In this document: one piece after another, positions 6,174 to 6,176 of the stretch
Numbering within the stretch: the first letter of the stretch is position 1
Layout of the letters: every line of letters starts with the position of its first letter
DNA from: Cyclobacteriaceae bacterium
GTDB taxonomy: Bacteria > Bacteroidota > Bacteroidia > Cytophagales > Cyclobacteriaceae
Length of the DNA: 6,176 nucleotides
NCBI GenBank assembly: GCA_025358195.1
Contig: JANYKP010000188.1
Span: 1 to 6,176, forward strand
Reading direction: 5' to 3'
The notes under the pieces: generated by a model
What the model saw: only the letters and a program-made list of their open reading frames with translations
Databases searched by the model: none
What the model was told of the DNA's origin: nothing
Position numbers and translations under genes: made by a program

Positions 6174-6176
6174 GCG

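Larger units (their letters stand above)
5878..6176. other. Upstream region of the truncated kinase to the window edge; no gene called
   Basis: About 60 bases immediately upstream of the kinase start are strongly AT-rich, including an eight-base homopolymer run, as expected of a promoter region. No clear -33/-7 pair was found. The remainder has only short open frames on both strands. None has a recognisable domain or clear initiation signals, and I call none of them. It contains a 16-bp perfect palindrome (6026-6041), a 12-bp palindrome (6122-6133) and copy B of the dispersed motif at the very edge. Confidence 0.5.

Overview
The window looks like a chromosomal piece of a Bacteroidota genome, probably of the Cytophagales/Chitinophagales type. 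The main clue is the histidine-kinase subtype repeated here (phosphoacceptor box SHDLQEPLRKIQ, N box NLIGNSLKFS), which is abundant as orphan paralogues in that group. The leaders are AT-rich and mostly lack a clear Shine-Dalgarno sequence. This assignment comes from family knowledge, not from a marker gene.

Everything recognisable lies on the minus strand. From right to left, which is the direction of reading, there are four genes. (i) 4801-5877 is a short cytoplasmic kinase with about four 21-residue helical repeats. Its reading frame is cut by one in-frame TGA. (ii) 2444-4453 is an intact 669-residue kinase whose N-terminal 60-65% is one array of about twenty 21-residue repeats with no recognisable sensor domain. 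(iii) 362-2242 is a PAS-GAF kinase broken by two opposite 1-bp indels. (iv) 1-279 is the start of an unrecognised, probably exported protein that runs off the left edge. Intergenic stretches occupy 280-361, 2243-2443, 4454-4800 and 5878-6176.

The three kinases are close paralogues across the DHp and ATP-binding parts but differ sharply at the N-terminus. One carries PAS + GAF and a single copy of the helical unit. One keeps only the last helix of a GAF domain plus about 4 units. One has no sensor and about 20 units. They read as stages in which sensor domains are lost while the linker helix just before the phosphoacceptor histidine is amplified. The array shows a roughly 97% identical three-unit (189-bp) duplication, so it has changed recently. 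No response regulator or receiver domain is present in the window, so the phosphotransfer partners are unknown.

The most interesting items are the giant repeat helix in the central kinase, the graded domain-loss/repeat-gain series, and the fact that both broken paralogues carry a lesion at the same glycine codon of the N box.
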